A stretch of 64,000 nt of DNA. Origin: Bin5 sp965207495 (GTDB lineage: Bacteria; Chloroflexota; Anaerolineae; Caldilineales; Caldilineaceae). The notes beneath the pieces were generated by a model. That model searched no databases. It saw nothing but the letters and a program-made list of their open reading frames with translations, and was not told where the DNA came from. Positions 1 through 8,094 of this stretch are shown in pieces. Numbering within the stretch: position 1 is the first letter of the stretch; each line of letters opens with the position of its first letter. The translations under genes were made by a program, and so were the position numbers. Where the stretch lies: the NCBI GenBank assembly GCA_965207495.1, contig OZ242287.1, positions 4,712,001-4,776,000 on the forward strand, given 5' to 3'.

Positions 1-11
1 TGCAGGTGCAG

Positions 12-929
12 TCAGGGCATGAAGTTCTTGAGATAGCGGCCGCTCTGGACGAGCGAGGCTTTGCGGCTTTCGAGTGAGTCTTCGTAGGCGCGGTCCTCGA
101 CCTCGATGCAGACGGGCCCGTCGTAGCCGACGTCGCTGAGAACGGAGAAGAACTGGCCCCAGTCGATTTCGCCGAGGCCGGGCAGTTTGGGCACATGGAA
201 CTCGAGGGGGGTGGCCATGATGCCGACTTCGTCGAGGCGGTGCTGGTCGAGGCGGACGTCCTTGGCGTGGACGTGGAAGAGCTTGTCGGTGAAGTCCCGC
301 ATCGGCTTGAGGTAGTCCATGTGCTGCCAGATCATGTGGGAGGGGTCGTAGTTGAGGCCGAAGTTGTTGCTGGGGATGTCGGCGAACATTCGGCGCCAGA
401 TGGCGGGCGTGTGGGCGAGATTCTTGCCGCCGGGCCATTCGTCGTCGGTAAAGGCCATTGGGCAGTTTTCGATGCCGATCTTGACGTCGTGGTCTTCGGC
501 GAAGCGGATGAGAGGCGTCCAGACTTCGAGGAAGCGGGGCCAGTTGTCGTCGACGGATTTGGTCCAGTCGCGGCCGACGAAGGTGTTCATGATGCCGATG
601 CCGAGAAGGGCGGAGGCCTCGATGACGCGTTTGATGTGGTCGATGGCGACCTGGGCTTCTTCCTGGTCCGGGGTGAGGGGGTTGGGGTAGTAGCCCAGCC
701 CGCTGATGGTGATGCCGGCGGAGGCGGCGAGCTCGTTGACGCGGGCGGCGTCGTTTGCGGTGAAGCCGACGACGTCGATGTGGGTGACGCCAGCGTAGCG
801 GCGTTCGGCTTTGCCGGCGGGCCAGCACATGAGCTCGACGGTGGAGAAGCCGTTGGCGGCGGTGAATTGGACGACCTCTTCGAGGGATAGGTCGGGGAGG
901 ATGGCGCTGGCGTAGCCTAGTTTCATCAT
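12..929 (-). CDS. Sugar phosphate isomerase/epimerase (xylose-isomerase-like TIM barrel)
   Basis: A 305-residue protein of the AP-endonuclease-2/xylose-isomerase-like TIM-barrel family, which includes IolE, hydroxypyruvate isomerase and sugar epimerases. Visible metal-site signatures are a Glu in GIENCPMAF, Asp and His in NYDPSHM, His in FHVHAKD and a final Glu in CIEVED, in the order usual for the family. The start has two adjacent ATG codons (929 and 926) behind a GAGGAG motif. It lies 91 bases downstream of a Gfo/Idh/MocA dehydrogenase on the same strand, and further behind a CUT2 sugar importer. Dehydrogenase plus isomerase is a common pairing for polyol, inositol or keto-sugar breakdown. 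The substrate cannot be read from the sequence. Confidence 0.85.
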   Translation of the reverse strand: MMKLGYASAILPDLSLEEVVQFTAANGFSTVELMCWPAGKAERRYAGVTHIDVVGFTANDAARVNELAASAGITISGLGYYPNPLTPDQEEAQVAIDHIKRVIEASALLGIGIMNTFVGRDWTKSVDDNWPRFLEVWTPLIRFAEDHDVKIGIENCPMAFTDDEWPGGKNLAHTPAIWRRMFADIPSNNFGLNYDPSHMIWQHMDYLKPMRDFTDKLFHVHAKDVRLDQHRLDEVGIMATPLEFHVPKLPGLGEIDWGQFFSVLSDVGYDGPVCIEVEDRAYEDSLESRKASLVQSGRYLKNFMP

Positions 930-959
930 TTGGGTGGTTGCTCCTCTTTGAATAATTGT

Positions 960-1009
960 CGCCAGTGGTCAGTGAAATTATATCACCTGTTTGGTGGGGG
1001 CCACTGGCG
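960..1009. repeat. Inverted repeat between dehydrogenase and isomerase genes
   Basis: CGCCAGTGG at 960-968 is matched by CCACTGGCG at 1001-1009 around a loop of about 32 bases. The left arm carries the CAGTGGTCAGTG motif that forms heptamer arrays elsewhere in the window. It may act as a processing or attenuation hairpin on the minus-strand transcript; no U-tract is present. Confidence 0.4.
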
Positions 1010-1020
1010 GCGGGTATTTC

Positions 1021-2172
1021 CTATTCGTCGATCTCCATCCACTTCTCTTGCTCGTGGCTGGCGAGGATGGCCTCGCAGAGGAGGATCTCTTTGTGGCCGT
1101 CGGCGAAGGTGGGGAAGGGCTGGGGGGCGGTGAAGTCGGCGGCGGCGATGTAGTCGTAGAAGGACTTGAATGAGTGCTTGAAGGAGTCGTCGTAGCCCTC
1201 GTTGTGGCCGCCGGGATAGCCTATGTGGGCGAGGGCGGCTTCGGAGACGAGGCCGGGGTCGCGGAGGAGGAGCTGGTTGGGCTGGTTGCGGTGGCCGATC
1301 CAGAGTTCGTTGGGCTGCTCGCTGTTCCAGGCTACTGAGGCTTCGCTGCCGGCGATCTCGTAGCGGAGACAGTTTTTGCGGCCGGCGGTAATTTGCGAGA
1401 CCCAGAGCGAGCCGTGGGCGCCGTTGGAGAAGCGCAGAAGCGCGGCGCCGCTGTCTTCGGTCTCGATGTCGATGGACTCGGTGGCGTCGGGGGCCTGGAC
1501 TTTGGCGGAAAAGGTCTCGACTTCACCGGTGGGGCGCTGGCGGGTGGTGTGGACGGTCTTGAGGTCGGCCTGCACCTCTGTGACGGAGAGGTCGGTGATG
1601 AACTGGACGAGGTCGAGCCAGTGGGTGCCGATGTCGGCGACGGCGCGCAGTTTGCCGCCTTCGCCGCTGAGGACGCGCCAGTTGTAGTCGGTGGGATAGA
1701 GAAGCCAGTCCTGGACGTAGCTGCCGGTGATGGAGTGGATGCGGCCGAGTGCGCCGCTCTGGATCATGGAGCGGACTTCCCAGTTGAGCGGGTAGAAGCG
1801 CATGTTGTAGTTGACGCCGGCGGCGAGCCCGCTCTCGCCCGCCAATTTTACGAGCGCGCCGGATTCGGCTGAGGTCATGGCGAGCGGTTTTTCGCAGTGG
1901 ACGTGTTTGCCGGCCTGGAGGGCCTGGCTGGCCTGCTGGAAGTGGTGGCGATTGGGGGAGGTGATATGGACGGCCTCTATTTCGCGGTCGGCCAGCAGCC
2001 CGGCGAAGTCGCTGTATGCTTTGGGGATGCCGAGGTCGGCGGCGGCGCGCCGGGATTTCTCGGCGGAGGAGCCCAGGATTCCGGCCACGTTGATTCCGAA
2101 CCGGCGAAGGCCTTCGGTATGGGCAGGGCCCATGAAACCGGTTCCGACTATGGCTACGTTTGAGACGCTCAT
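1021..2172 (-). CDS. Gfo/Idh/MocA family oxidoreductase
   Basis: A 383-residue NAD(P)-dependent dehydrogenase. The N-terminal Rossmann fold shows VAIVGTGFMGPAH at residues 6-18, and the family's EKP motif appears as HCEKPLAMT near residue 95. The C-terminal part is the alpha/beta substrate domain. The ATG has a GAGG motif about 9 bases upstream. These enzymes oxidise hydroxyls on sugars, inositols or sugar acids. Its place between a CUT2 importer and a TIM-barrel isomerase suggests a shared catabolic role for the imported sugar or polyol. The substrate is unknown. Confidence 0.9.
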   Translation of the reverse strand: MSVSNVAIVGTGFMGPAHTEGLRRFGINVAGILGSSAEKSRRAAADLGIPKAYSDFAGLLADREIEAVHITSPNRHHFQQASQALQAGKHVHCEKPLAMTSAESGALVKLAGESGLAAGVNYNMRFYPLNWEVRSMIQSGALGRIHSITGSYVQDWLLYPTDYNWRVLSGEGGKLRAVADIGTHWLDLVQFITDLSVTEVQADLKTVHTTRQRPTGEVETFSAKVQAPDATESIDIETEDSGAALLRFSNGAHGSLWVSQITAGRKNCLRYEIAGSEASVAWNSEQPNELWIGHRNQPNQLLLRDPGLVSEAALAHIGYPGGHNEGYDDSFKHSFKSFYDYIAAADFTAPQPFPTFADGHKEILLCEAILASHEQEKWMEIDE

Positions 2173-2204
2173 TCAATCACCTCAACTGTTCTTGAATCTC
2201 AGGA

Positions 2205-2552
2205 CTATACGATTCGGGTTCTGTCAATTGCCGTTCTGACAACGCCGAAGAAATAGAATGGATAGGCGAGCCCGAAGGTAATGAGTGACAACAGAATCCA
2301 CAAAAGAATGTGCCCAATTTGCTGACCGGCACTGAGTTGACACTCAAGTCTGCCGACCGAGGACCTAGTTCGATCTTCAAGTTCGATGGCATTAATGATC
2401 AGTTTGGCGGACGCATAGGGCCAGAAAAACAGGCCGATGCCAAACGTGACAATCGAGATGAGAAGCCAGATGATGAGGTGACCGAGCACGTCCATCATGG
2501 TGAGATTCAAACTCGTATGTCCGTGATGGAGATTTGTAGTTGCGACGGTCAT
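2205..2552 (-). CDS. Small two-helix membrane protein, function unknown
   Basis: A 115-residue protein with two strongly hydrophobic segments. The first (LGHLIIWLLISIVTFGIGLF) lies around residues 24-44, the second (ILLWILLSLITFGLAYPFYF) around 82-102, with a charged stretch between. The ITFG/VTFG motif after each helix points to an internal duplication, as in DUF898-like or DUF6693-like membrane proteins; that assignment is tentative. The ATG at 2552 is preferred over the upstream ATG at 2573 because GGAG lies 10 bases before it. It sits between the permease genes and the dehydrogenase, possibly under its own control. Confidence 0.6.
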   Translation of the reverse strand: MTVATTNLHHGHTSLNLTMMDVLGHLIIWLLISIVTFGIGLFFWPYASAKLIINAIELEDRTRSSVGRLECQLSAGQQIGHILLWILLSLITFGLAYPFYFFGVVRTAIDRTRIV

Positions 2553-2721
2553 CGTACTTTTCTCCCAGTGCACCGCTGGGGCCCTAAGTCTGGCCTGTGT
2601 TTATTCCGCTTCGAATTTTGGATATTCTTTCTGCCCGGTTCTTTGGAAACCCCTATCAGTATTCTTGTCCCAAATGTGGTGGTTAATTTTTGACAGGTAT
2701 TGGGCTGCGCATTCGCTTCCT

Positions 2722-3723
2722 TCAGGCCCGGCGTGTGAGACCGGCGTAGCCCCACGCCAGGGCCAGGACGATTGTGCCGTAGACGACCTGCTGGATGGCC
2801 TGGCCGACATTGAGAAAGGTGAGCATCGAGTTGAGGACGCTGAGAATGAGCGCGCCCAAGATGGTGCCGGTGTAGCCGCCGACGCCGCCGAAGATGGAGG
2901 TGCCGCCGATTACGGCCGCGGCTACGGAGGGCAGGAGAAAGGCGTTGGCGAGCTGGAGATCAACGGCGCCGGTGCGGCCGCCGAGCAGGATGCCGCTAAT
3001 TGAGCCGAGGACGCCGGCGACGATGTAGGCGGTGACGCGCACCTGCCAGACGCGCACGCCGGCGAGGCGCACGGCGATTTCGTTGTCGCCGATGGCGTAG
3101 ATAAGCCGTCCCCAGCCGGTCCGCCTGAGCAGCCAGATCAGGCCGCTGGCGATGAGAGCCCAGACGACGACACTGTAGGGGATGCGATTTCCGAAAAAGG
3201 AGCCTCCGCCAATCAGTTTGATGAAGGGACCCATTTGGGTCGAGCCCTGGAGGATGGTCTGCGCCCAGGCGGTAAAGAGGCCGAGGAGGATGCCGGACAT
3301 GGCCAGCGTCATAATGAGGGGGTTGACGCGAAAGACGGACACGCCGACGCCGTTTGCGCTGCCGACCACCAGGCCGACCACGATGCCCAATAGAATTGCT
3401 ATGGCGGCGCCCTCGGGTGACTGGTTGGCGGCCACGTAGGCGGAGCCGGTGGCAATCATGGTAACGGACAGGTCGATGCCGCCGGTGAGCATGAGGATTG
3501 TCTGGGCGCCGGCCAGGATGCCGAGAGGCGCAGCTTGCAGCAAGGTGTTGCGGGCGCCGCTGACCGAAAGGTAGTTTGGTTCGACGAAGCCGGTGACGAG
3601 GACGAGGATGGCGAGAATGCCGGTCAGGGCAATTGTGGGATGCTCGGCGATGCGCGCGGCGGCGCGGGCGGCCAGGCCGGCAGGCTCGGCGGCGGCTTGG
3701 GCTGGCAGAGGGGAGTGGCTCAT
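2722..3723 (-). CDS. CUT2-type sugar ABC transporter permease (RbsC-like)
   Basis: A 333-residue inner-membrane permease of the ribose/galactose/autoinducer-2 importer family (BPD_transp_2). About eight to ten hydrophobic helices are visible. The family signature LTGGIDLSV follows the second or third helix, with GRTGAVDLQLAN and GGTSIFGGVGGYTGTILGA in the C-terminal half. The start overlaps the stop of the preceding permease as ATGA. It forms the translocation pore with that second permease, and both are driven by the ATPase at 4721-6265. Confidence 0.92.
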   Translation of the reverse strand: MSHSPLPAQAAAEPAGLAARAAARIAEHPTIALTGILAILVLVTGFVEPNYLSVSGARNTLLQAAPLGILAGAQTILMLTGGIDLSVTMIATGSAYVAANQSPEGAAIAILLGIVVGLVVGSANGVGVSVFRVNPLIMTLAMSGILLGLFTAWAQTILQGSTQMGPFIKLIGGGSFFGNRIPYSVVVWALIASGLIWLLRRTGWGRLIYAIGDNEIAVRLAGVRVWQVRVTAYIVAGVLGSISGILLGGRTGAVDLQLANAFLLPSVAAAVIGGTSIFGGVGGYTGTILGALILSVLNSMLTFLNVGQAIQQVVYGTIVLALAWGYAGLTRRA

Positions 3724-4724
3724 GCGGATCTCTCCCGCAAGAGCGTGACAAGGCCGCCCACCATCATCACGCCAGCGATCAAGAGGCCCTGGATGATCTG
3801 GGCGTTGTTGGGGTCGATGCCCACGGCGCTAAGGATGGGGTTGAGCATGATCAGGATCACCCCGGCTGCGACGGCGCCGAGAACGAGGCCGGTGCCGCCG
3901 ACGAGGGCGACGCCGCCGAGAACGACGGCGGCCACACTGTTGAGGGTGGCATTGGCGCCGACGCTGAAGCGGGGATCGCCGGTGCCGGTAAGGGCGACTG
4001 TGGCGAGACCGGCGAGGGCGGCCATTGCGCCTCCGATGGCGTAGGAGGACACTTTGGCGCGGCGCACGTCAAGACCGGCGAGGCGGGCGGCGATGCTGTC
4101 ACTGCCAATAGCGTAGATGGACAGCCCGATGCGGGTGTGCCTGGATAGAAGGAAGACGAGAATTGCTGGAGCGGCCATCATCAGTATGGGCATGATGTAG
4201 GTACCGCCGATCCCGGACTGGGCGCCGGTAAAGAGCCAGCGGAATTCGGGCGCGGTGCCACCGCCGGGGGAAGGCAGGATCCAGAGTGCAAAACCGGACC
4301 AAATGTAGCCGGTGGCCAGGGTCACGACGATGTCGGGCACGCCGGAGACGCTGATTATGTAGCCTACGAGCGCGTTGAGGATACCTAGGCCGGCGATGAG
4401 GAAGATGGCGATGAAGAGCACCATGGCAAACGGTTGATCATCCATGAAGCGGGCGGCGAGGGCATTGGTCAGCAACAGGAGCGCGCCGAGGGAGAGGTCG
4501 ATACCACCGGCGATGACTATGATGGCCTGGCCGATGGCCAGATAGACCAATGGCAGACTGTTCTTGCTGATCGAGGTGATCTGGAACTGGCCGAAGACGG
4601 GAATCAGGGTGGCATACCATATGAGCAGTGCGCTGAGCAGGAGCCAGACGCCCAGGGTCCAGGTGTTGCGCGCCAATCCCGCGCGCCAGACGGCAGTGCT
4701 GGCGGAGCCAACCGCGGTCATCAT
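3720..4724 (-). CDS. CUT2-type sugar ABC transporter permease (RbsC-like)
   Basis: A 334-residue permease paralogous to the next gene. It carries IAGGIDLSLGALLLLTNALAA, the family's GGIDLS signature, and a glycine-rich GGVALVGGTGLVLGA motif near the C terminus. Hydrophobic helices run through the whole length. Its start overlaps the ATPase stop as ATGA, and its own stop overlaps the next permease in the same way, so the three genes are probably translationally coupled. Two distinct permeases imply a heterodimeric channel, unlike the RbsC homodimer. Confidence 0.92.
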   Translation of the reverse strand: MMTAVGSASTAVWRAGLARNTWTLGVWLLLSALLIWYATLIPVFGQFQITSISKNSLPLVYLAIGQAIIVIAGGIDLSLGALLLLTNALAARFMDDQPFAMVLFIAIFLIAGLGILNALVGYIISVSGVPDIVVTLATGYIWSGFALWILPSPGGGTAPEFRWLFTGAQSGIGGTYIMPILMMAAPAILVFLLSRHTRIGLSIYAIGSDSIAARLAGLDVRRAKVSSYAIGGAMAALAGLATVALTGTGDPRFSVGANATLNSVAAVVLGGVALVGGTGLVLGAVAAGVILIMLNPILSAVGIDPNNAQIIQGLLIAGVMMVGGLVTLLRERSA

Positions 4725-6265
4725 ACGGGGACCTCCAGTCCGTGTGCGGCGGTGAGCAGGGAAGCCTCGGTTGCGTGGGCGGCGCTCTGTTCGTCGACGA
4801 TGCGGCCGTCGTGCATGATGAGAACGCGGTCACAGACGAGCTGGATTTCAGCAAGCTCGCTGGTGTACAGAAGGATGGCCGCGCCGCCGGCCGCCAACTC
4901 GCGCAGAAGGGTGTAGATTTCCAGCTTGGTCTGGACGTCGATGCCGCGCGTGGGGTCGAAGCAGAGCAGCGTGCGAAAGCCGGCTACGAGCCAGCGGCCG
5001 ATGGCAACCTTCTGCTGGTTTCCGCCGGAGAGGCGCCGCACTTGCGATGCGGCCCTGGTATCGATCGAGAGCCGGTCGATGGCGTTCATTACGCGCTGGC
5101 GTTCGTCGGCGGGAATGCGCAGCCACTGGCGGATGCGGCTGAAAAGCGGGACGACGAGGTTCTGGCGTACGGACAGATTTGGGAGCAGGGTCAGCAGGCG
5201 GTCACCGGGGATGAGGACGACCCCGTCAGCCACGGCGTCGGAGGGCGCGCGCCAGCGGCGCTGGCTGCCGTCGACGAGGATGTCGCCTTCGGACGGTTGC
5301 CGGTCGCCTGAGAGGAGGGAAAAGAGACGCTCCTGGCCCTGGCCTTCGAGCGCGACAAGGCCGAGAATCTCACCACGGCGCAGTTCGAAGGAGATATCGC
5401 GCACAAGGCCGCCAGAGTTCAGACCCTGGACCGCGAAAGCGACCTCCTGGGACGAGGTACGGGGGTCCGACTGGGGCTGCGAAGTTGGTTTGGGCTCGTC
5501 ACTCTCCTCCAGTTCGCTGACATCGGCGCCGAGCATGGCTTCTACCAGTTCGTGTTCGTCAATGTCCTGCATGGTCCCAGTGGACGTGCCGCCGGCTGCG
5601 GATGCGGCCGAGTTCGGCTCGAAGAGGGCGACGTTGCGGCCATCGCGCAGGATGGTGGCGCGGTCGCAGATGCGCCTCACTTCGGCGAGCCTGTGGGTGA
5701 TGAGGACTGCGGCGCGGTCCTGTTTGCGCCATTCGGTGAGGAGGGCGAAGACGCGTTCGGCCTGGTCGGCGGTGAGGGCGGCGGTGATCTCGTCGAGCAG
5801 CAGGACCTGCGGGTCGCGGGCAAGGGCGCGGGCCAGATCGACTACGCGCAGTGTCTCGAGAGGCAGTTCGCGTACGAGGGCGTCGAGATCGAGATCTTGC
5901 AGGTCGAACCATTCGAGCCATTTTGTGAAGTCAGACTCTTCGATTTCGCTGAGCTGGAGATTCTGGCGGACGGTGAGATCGGGAATTAGTGCGGGGTCCT
6001 GGAAGACGGTGCCGATGCCGACTGCCATGGCATCAACGGGGTCATGGAACTGCATGGCTTGACCCTCGACACTGACAACGCCGGCGTCGGCGGGATGTAC
6101 GCCTGCCAGGATTTTTACGAGTGTGCTCTTGCCGGCGCCGTTTGCGCCAAGTAGCGCATGGACCTCGCCGCGGCGGACTGCGAATTCTACTTCGCGCAGG
6201 GCCACGACGGGTCCATACGATTTTGCTACTTTTTCGGTCGCAAGCAGTGGCTGCGACTCACTCAT
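4721..6265 (-). CDS. CUT2-type sugar ABC transporter ATPase with two nucleotide-binding domains
   Basis: A 514-residue RbsA/MglA-like ATPase. In the first domain Walker A is GANGAGKST (40-48) and Walker B VLLLDE (154-159), but the expected LSGGQ signature is replaced by ELPLETLRVVD near 133-143. The second domain has the degenerate Walker A usual for this family (ALEGQGQERL, 305-314) and an intact LSGGNQQ (412-418). Its Walker B reads LLCFDPTRGID (433-443), so the usual Asp-Glu pair is Phe-Asp. An acidic, Ser/Pro-rich linker lies near 220-275. It overlaps the downstream permease by 4 bases and follows the binding protein by 30 bases. Confidence 0.9.
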   Translation of the reverse strand: MSESQPLLATEKVAKSYGPVVALREVEFAVRRGEVHALLGANGAGKSTLVKILAGVHPADAGVVSVEGQAMQFHDPVDAMAVGIGTVFQDPALIPDLTVRQNLQLSEIEESDFTKWLEWFDLQDLDLDALVRELPLETLRVVDLARALARDPQVLLLDEITAALTADQAERVFALLTEWRKQDRAAVLITHRLAEVRRICDRATILRDGRNVALFEPNSAASAAGGTSTGTMQDIDEHELVEAMLGADVSELEESDEPKPTSQPQSDPRTSSQEVAFAVQGLNSGGLVRDISFELRRGEILGLVALEGQGQERLFSLLSGDRQPSEGDILVDGSQRRWRAPSDAVADGVVLIPGDRLLTLLPNLSVRQNLVVPLFSRIRQWLRIPADERQRVMNAIDRLSIDTRAASQVRRLSGGNQQKVAIGRWLVAGFRTLLCFDPTRGIDVQTKLEIYTLLRELAAGGAAILLYTSELAEIQLVCDRVLIMHDGRIVDEQSAAHATEASLLTAAHGLEVPV

Positions 6266-6295
6266 AGCGACTTCATTCCAAGGGCGAGGCGCAGC

Positions 6296-7366
6296 CTATT
6301 CGCCCGGCGCCGTGCAGGCGGACACATCGGCGCTGCCGTTGTAACTGGTGTAGGGTTCAATATCGACGTATGTGCTCCAACCCACCTGCTCGTCGGGCGC
6401 GTAGATTGCGTTGAGCGCATCGAGATCGGCGGTGGTGAAGACCTGCGGTGTGAGAATGGTCTCATGGGGCGGGTTATTGCCTGTCAAGGCGTCAAGCGCG
6501 ATGGCCATGCCGACGGCGCCGATGGCGGGCGGGTTGGTGACGGCAGCGCCCATCAGACCTGCATCGGCGAGCTGGATCAGCTGCTCCACGAAGCCGTTGT
6601 TGTCGGCGCCGACGATGGGCACGAAGTCAACGTCGGCGACCTGGAACTGCTCGACGACGGAATAGTCGATGCCAGAGGTCCAGATGCCGTCGATCTCCTG
6701 GGTCGTGATCAGGTCGAGGGCCTGCTGTGCGCCGGTCGAGGGGTCCCAGCCGGTGAAGGTAGAGGCCACGACTTCGATGTCAGGGTAGTTCGCAAGCGCT
6801 TCCATGAAGCCGTCGTGGCGGTCGGTGTCGGCCGGGACGCCGTCGATGCCGCGCATCTCCACGACTTTGCCTGAACCGCCGAGCTGCTCGAAGAGCCATT
6901 CGGCGCCGAGGCGGGCGTAGGCGGTCTGATCATTGGTGGCAACATAGGCGCCTTCGGCGGTCACGGCCTGGTCGACGGCGACGACGACGATGCCCTGGGC
7001 AATGGCCGACTCGATGACGGCGTTGAGGCCTTCGCGATCGGTCGGGTTGAGGATGATGGCGTCAACACCTTGCGAGATGAGGCCCTCGAGGTCGGCAATC
7101 TGCTCGGTGGGGCCGCCGTTGCGGTTGACGACGACGACACTGTCGACGAGGCCGCTAGCAGTGGCCTCTGCCTTGATGGCGCAGATCATCTGCTCGCGCC
7201 AGCCGTTGCCGACGAGGGTGTTGCTGACGCCGACGACGAAGCCGCCTTCCTCTTCCATCATGGCGTCATCGCCGGATGCCGGTGCGACGGCGACACAGGC
7301 GGTGAGCGCCAGTGCGACTGTCAGCAGCAGGGTGAGAATTGTGAAACGTATGGATTGGTTCTTCAT
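6296..7366 (-). CDS. CUT2-type sugar-binding lipoprotein (periplasmic-binding-protein-like I)
   Basis: A 356-residue extracytoplasmic binding protein of the RbsB type (Peripla_BP_4). It starts with a lipoprotein leader ending in LTAC, the lipid-modified Cys being residue 24, then an acidic linker, then GFVVGVSNTLVGNGWREQM, which opens the family's N-terminal lobe. The motif ISQGVDAIILNPTD near residue 110 is typical of sugar-binding members. A GAGGAG ribosome site lies 6 bases before the ATG. It is the first gene of the importer operon on the minus strand. The ligand is unknown. Confidence 0.92.
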   Translation of the reverse strand: MKNQSIRFTILTLLLTVALALTACVAVAPASGDDAMMEEEGGFVVGVSNTLVGNGWREQMICAIKAEATASGLVDSVVVVNRNGGPTEQIADLEGLISQGVDAIILNPTDREGLNAVIESAIAQGIVVVAVDQAVTAEGAYVATNDQTAYARLGAEWLFEQLGGSGKVVEMRGIDGVPADTDRHDGFMEALANYPDIEVVASTFTGWDPSTGAQQALDLITTQEIDGIWTSGIDYSVVEQFQVADVDFVPIVGADNNGFVEQLIQLADAGLMGAAVTNPPAIGAVGMAIALDALTGNNPPHETILTPQVFTTADLDALNAIYAPDEQVGWSTYVDIEPYTSYNGSADVSACTAPGE

Positions 7367-7390
7367 CTGTTTCTCCTCTTGAGATTATGG

Positions 7391-7406
7391 TTCACTACAT
7401 TGTGAA
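7391..7406. promoter_or_regulatory. Candidate operator palindrome upstream of sugar-binding protein gene
   Basis: TTCAC and GTGAA form an inverted repeat around a 6-base spacer, centred about 32 bases upstream of the binding-protein ATG at 7366. The position suits a repressor site, but no regulator gene is adjacent and short palindromes arise by chance. Confidence 0.25.
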
Positions 7407-7523
7407 AGAATTGACCCATCTGTGTTTCTAAGAGAAAAGGACAACTTACGTGCCGTGTTTTTGGGAGAGCGCTGTCGGTCCAAAACCGGCATGGGCCGAG
7501 CCTACGGCTTTTGATAAGTTGGG

Positions 7524-7868
7524 TTAAGCGCTGCGCCCTGTAAATTTGCCAAGTTCGTCAAACATTGCGCTCAGCACGTCCGCATTCACCTCACCTATAC
7601 GACCCTGAAGACGATGCCGATCAATGGCTCGAAGTTGAAACATAAGCACTACCGATTCCTGAGTCAACCCATTCTCTGATGTAGGACGGACGAGAGTCGT
7701 ACCAGCGAAGCGCACTGTAGCCCTTGCAGTTGTAAGAGGCGCAACCAGGACAACTGGGAGTTCTCCACCGTAGCTGTCATCCAGCAAGACCACCGTCGGG
7801 CGACGACCGCGTTGCTCGCGACCATTGGCCGCAGGCAGCTCGACCCAGTGAAAATCGCCAACTCTCAC
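7524..7868 (-). CDS. MazF/PemK-like toxin
   Basis: A protein of 114 residues from the GTG at 7868, or 120 from an ATG at 7886. It resembles MazF/PemK endoribonucleases. VRVGDFHWVELP and GREQRGRRPTVVLLDD match the strand-loop-RRP start of the family, and PVVLVAPLTT matches the second conserved strand. GLTQESVVLMFQLRAIDRHRL matches the region where MazF has its conserved Ser/Thr and Q-hR-hD motif. The GTG start gives a GTGA overlap with the upstream small gene and has GGAG 5 bases before it, so it is preferred. The pair forms a likely type II toxin-antitoxin module cleaving RNA. Confidence 0.8.
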   Translation of the reverse strand: MRVGDFHWVELPAANGREQRGRRPTVVLLDDSYGGELPVVLVAPLTTARATVRFAGTTLVRPTSENGLTQESVVLMFQLRAIDRHRLQGRIGEVNADVLSAMFDELGKFTGRSA

Positions 7869-8077
7869 GGCGACTCCGCCTCCCATTCATCGATCATTGC
7901 CCATGCCTCAGCGCTGGCCTTATCCCATTGATCGAGTTCGGACTCAAGGTCCGGCGGTATATCTGCCGGTTTGACATGAGTCTCTACGCGGTTACTTTTG
8001 GGCAAAGACATTTCGTGCTGAGGCACTACCACACCGCCTTTGACGATTCCGGGAATTACCAAACGCTTAGGTGCCAT
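7865..8077 (-). CDS. Putative antitoxin of the MazF-like pair
   Basis: A 70-residue protein with a basic N terminus (MAPKRLVIPGIVKGG, strand-like, as in DNA-binding antitoxins) and an acidic, Trp-containing C terminus (ESELDQWDKASAEAWAMIDEWEAE) suited to wrapping a toxin. It lies immediately before the MazF-like gene and overlaps it, the usual antitoxin-first order. The assignment rests mainly on size, order and charge layout; no named antitoxin family is clearly recognised. Confidence 0.6.
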   Translation of the reverse strand: MAPKRLVIPGIVKGGVVVPQHEMSLPKSNRVETHVKPADIPPDLESELDQWDKASAEAWAMIDEWEAESP

Positions 8078-8094
8078 AGCACAGACCTCTCTTG

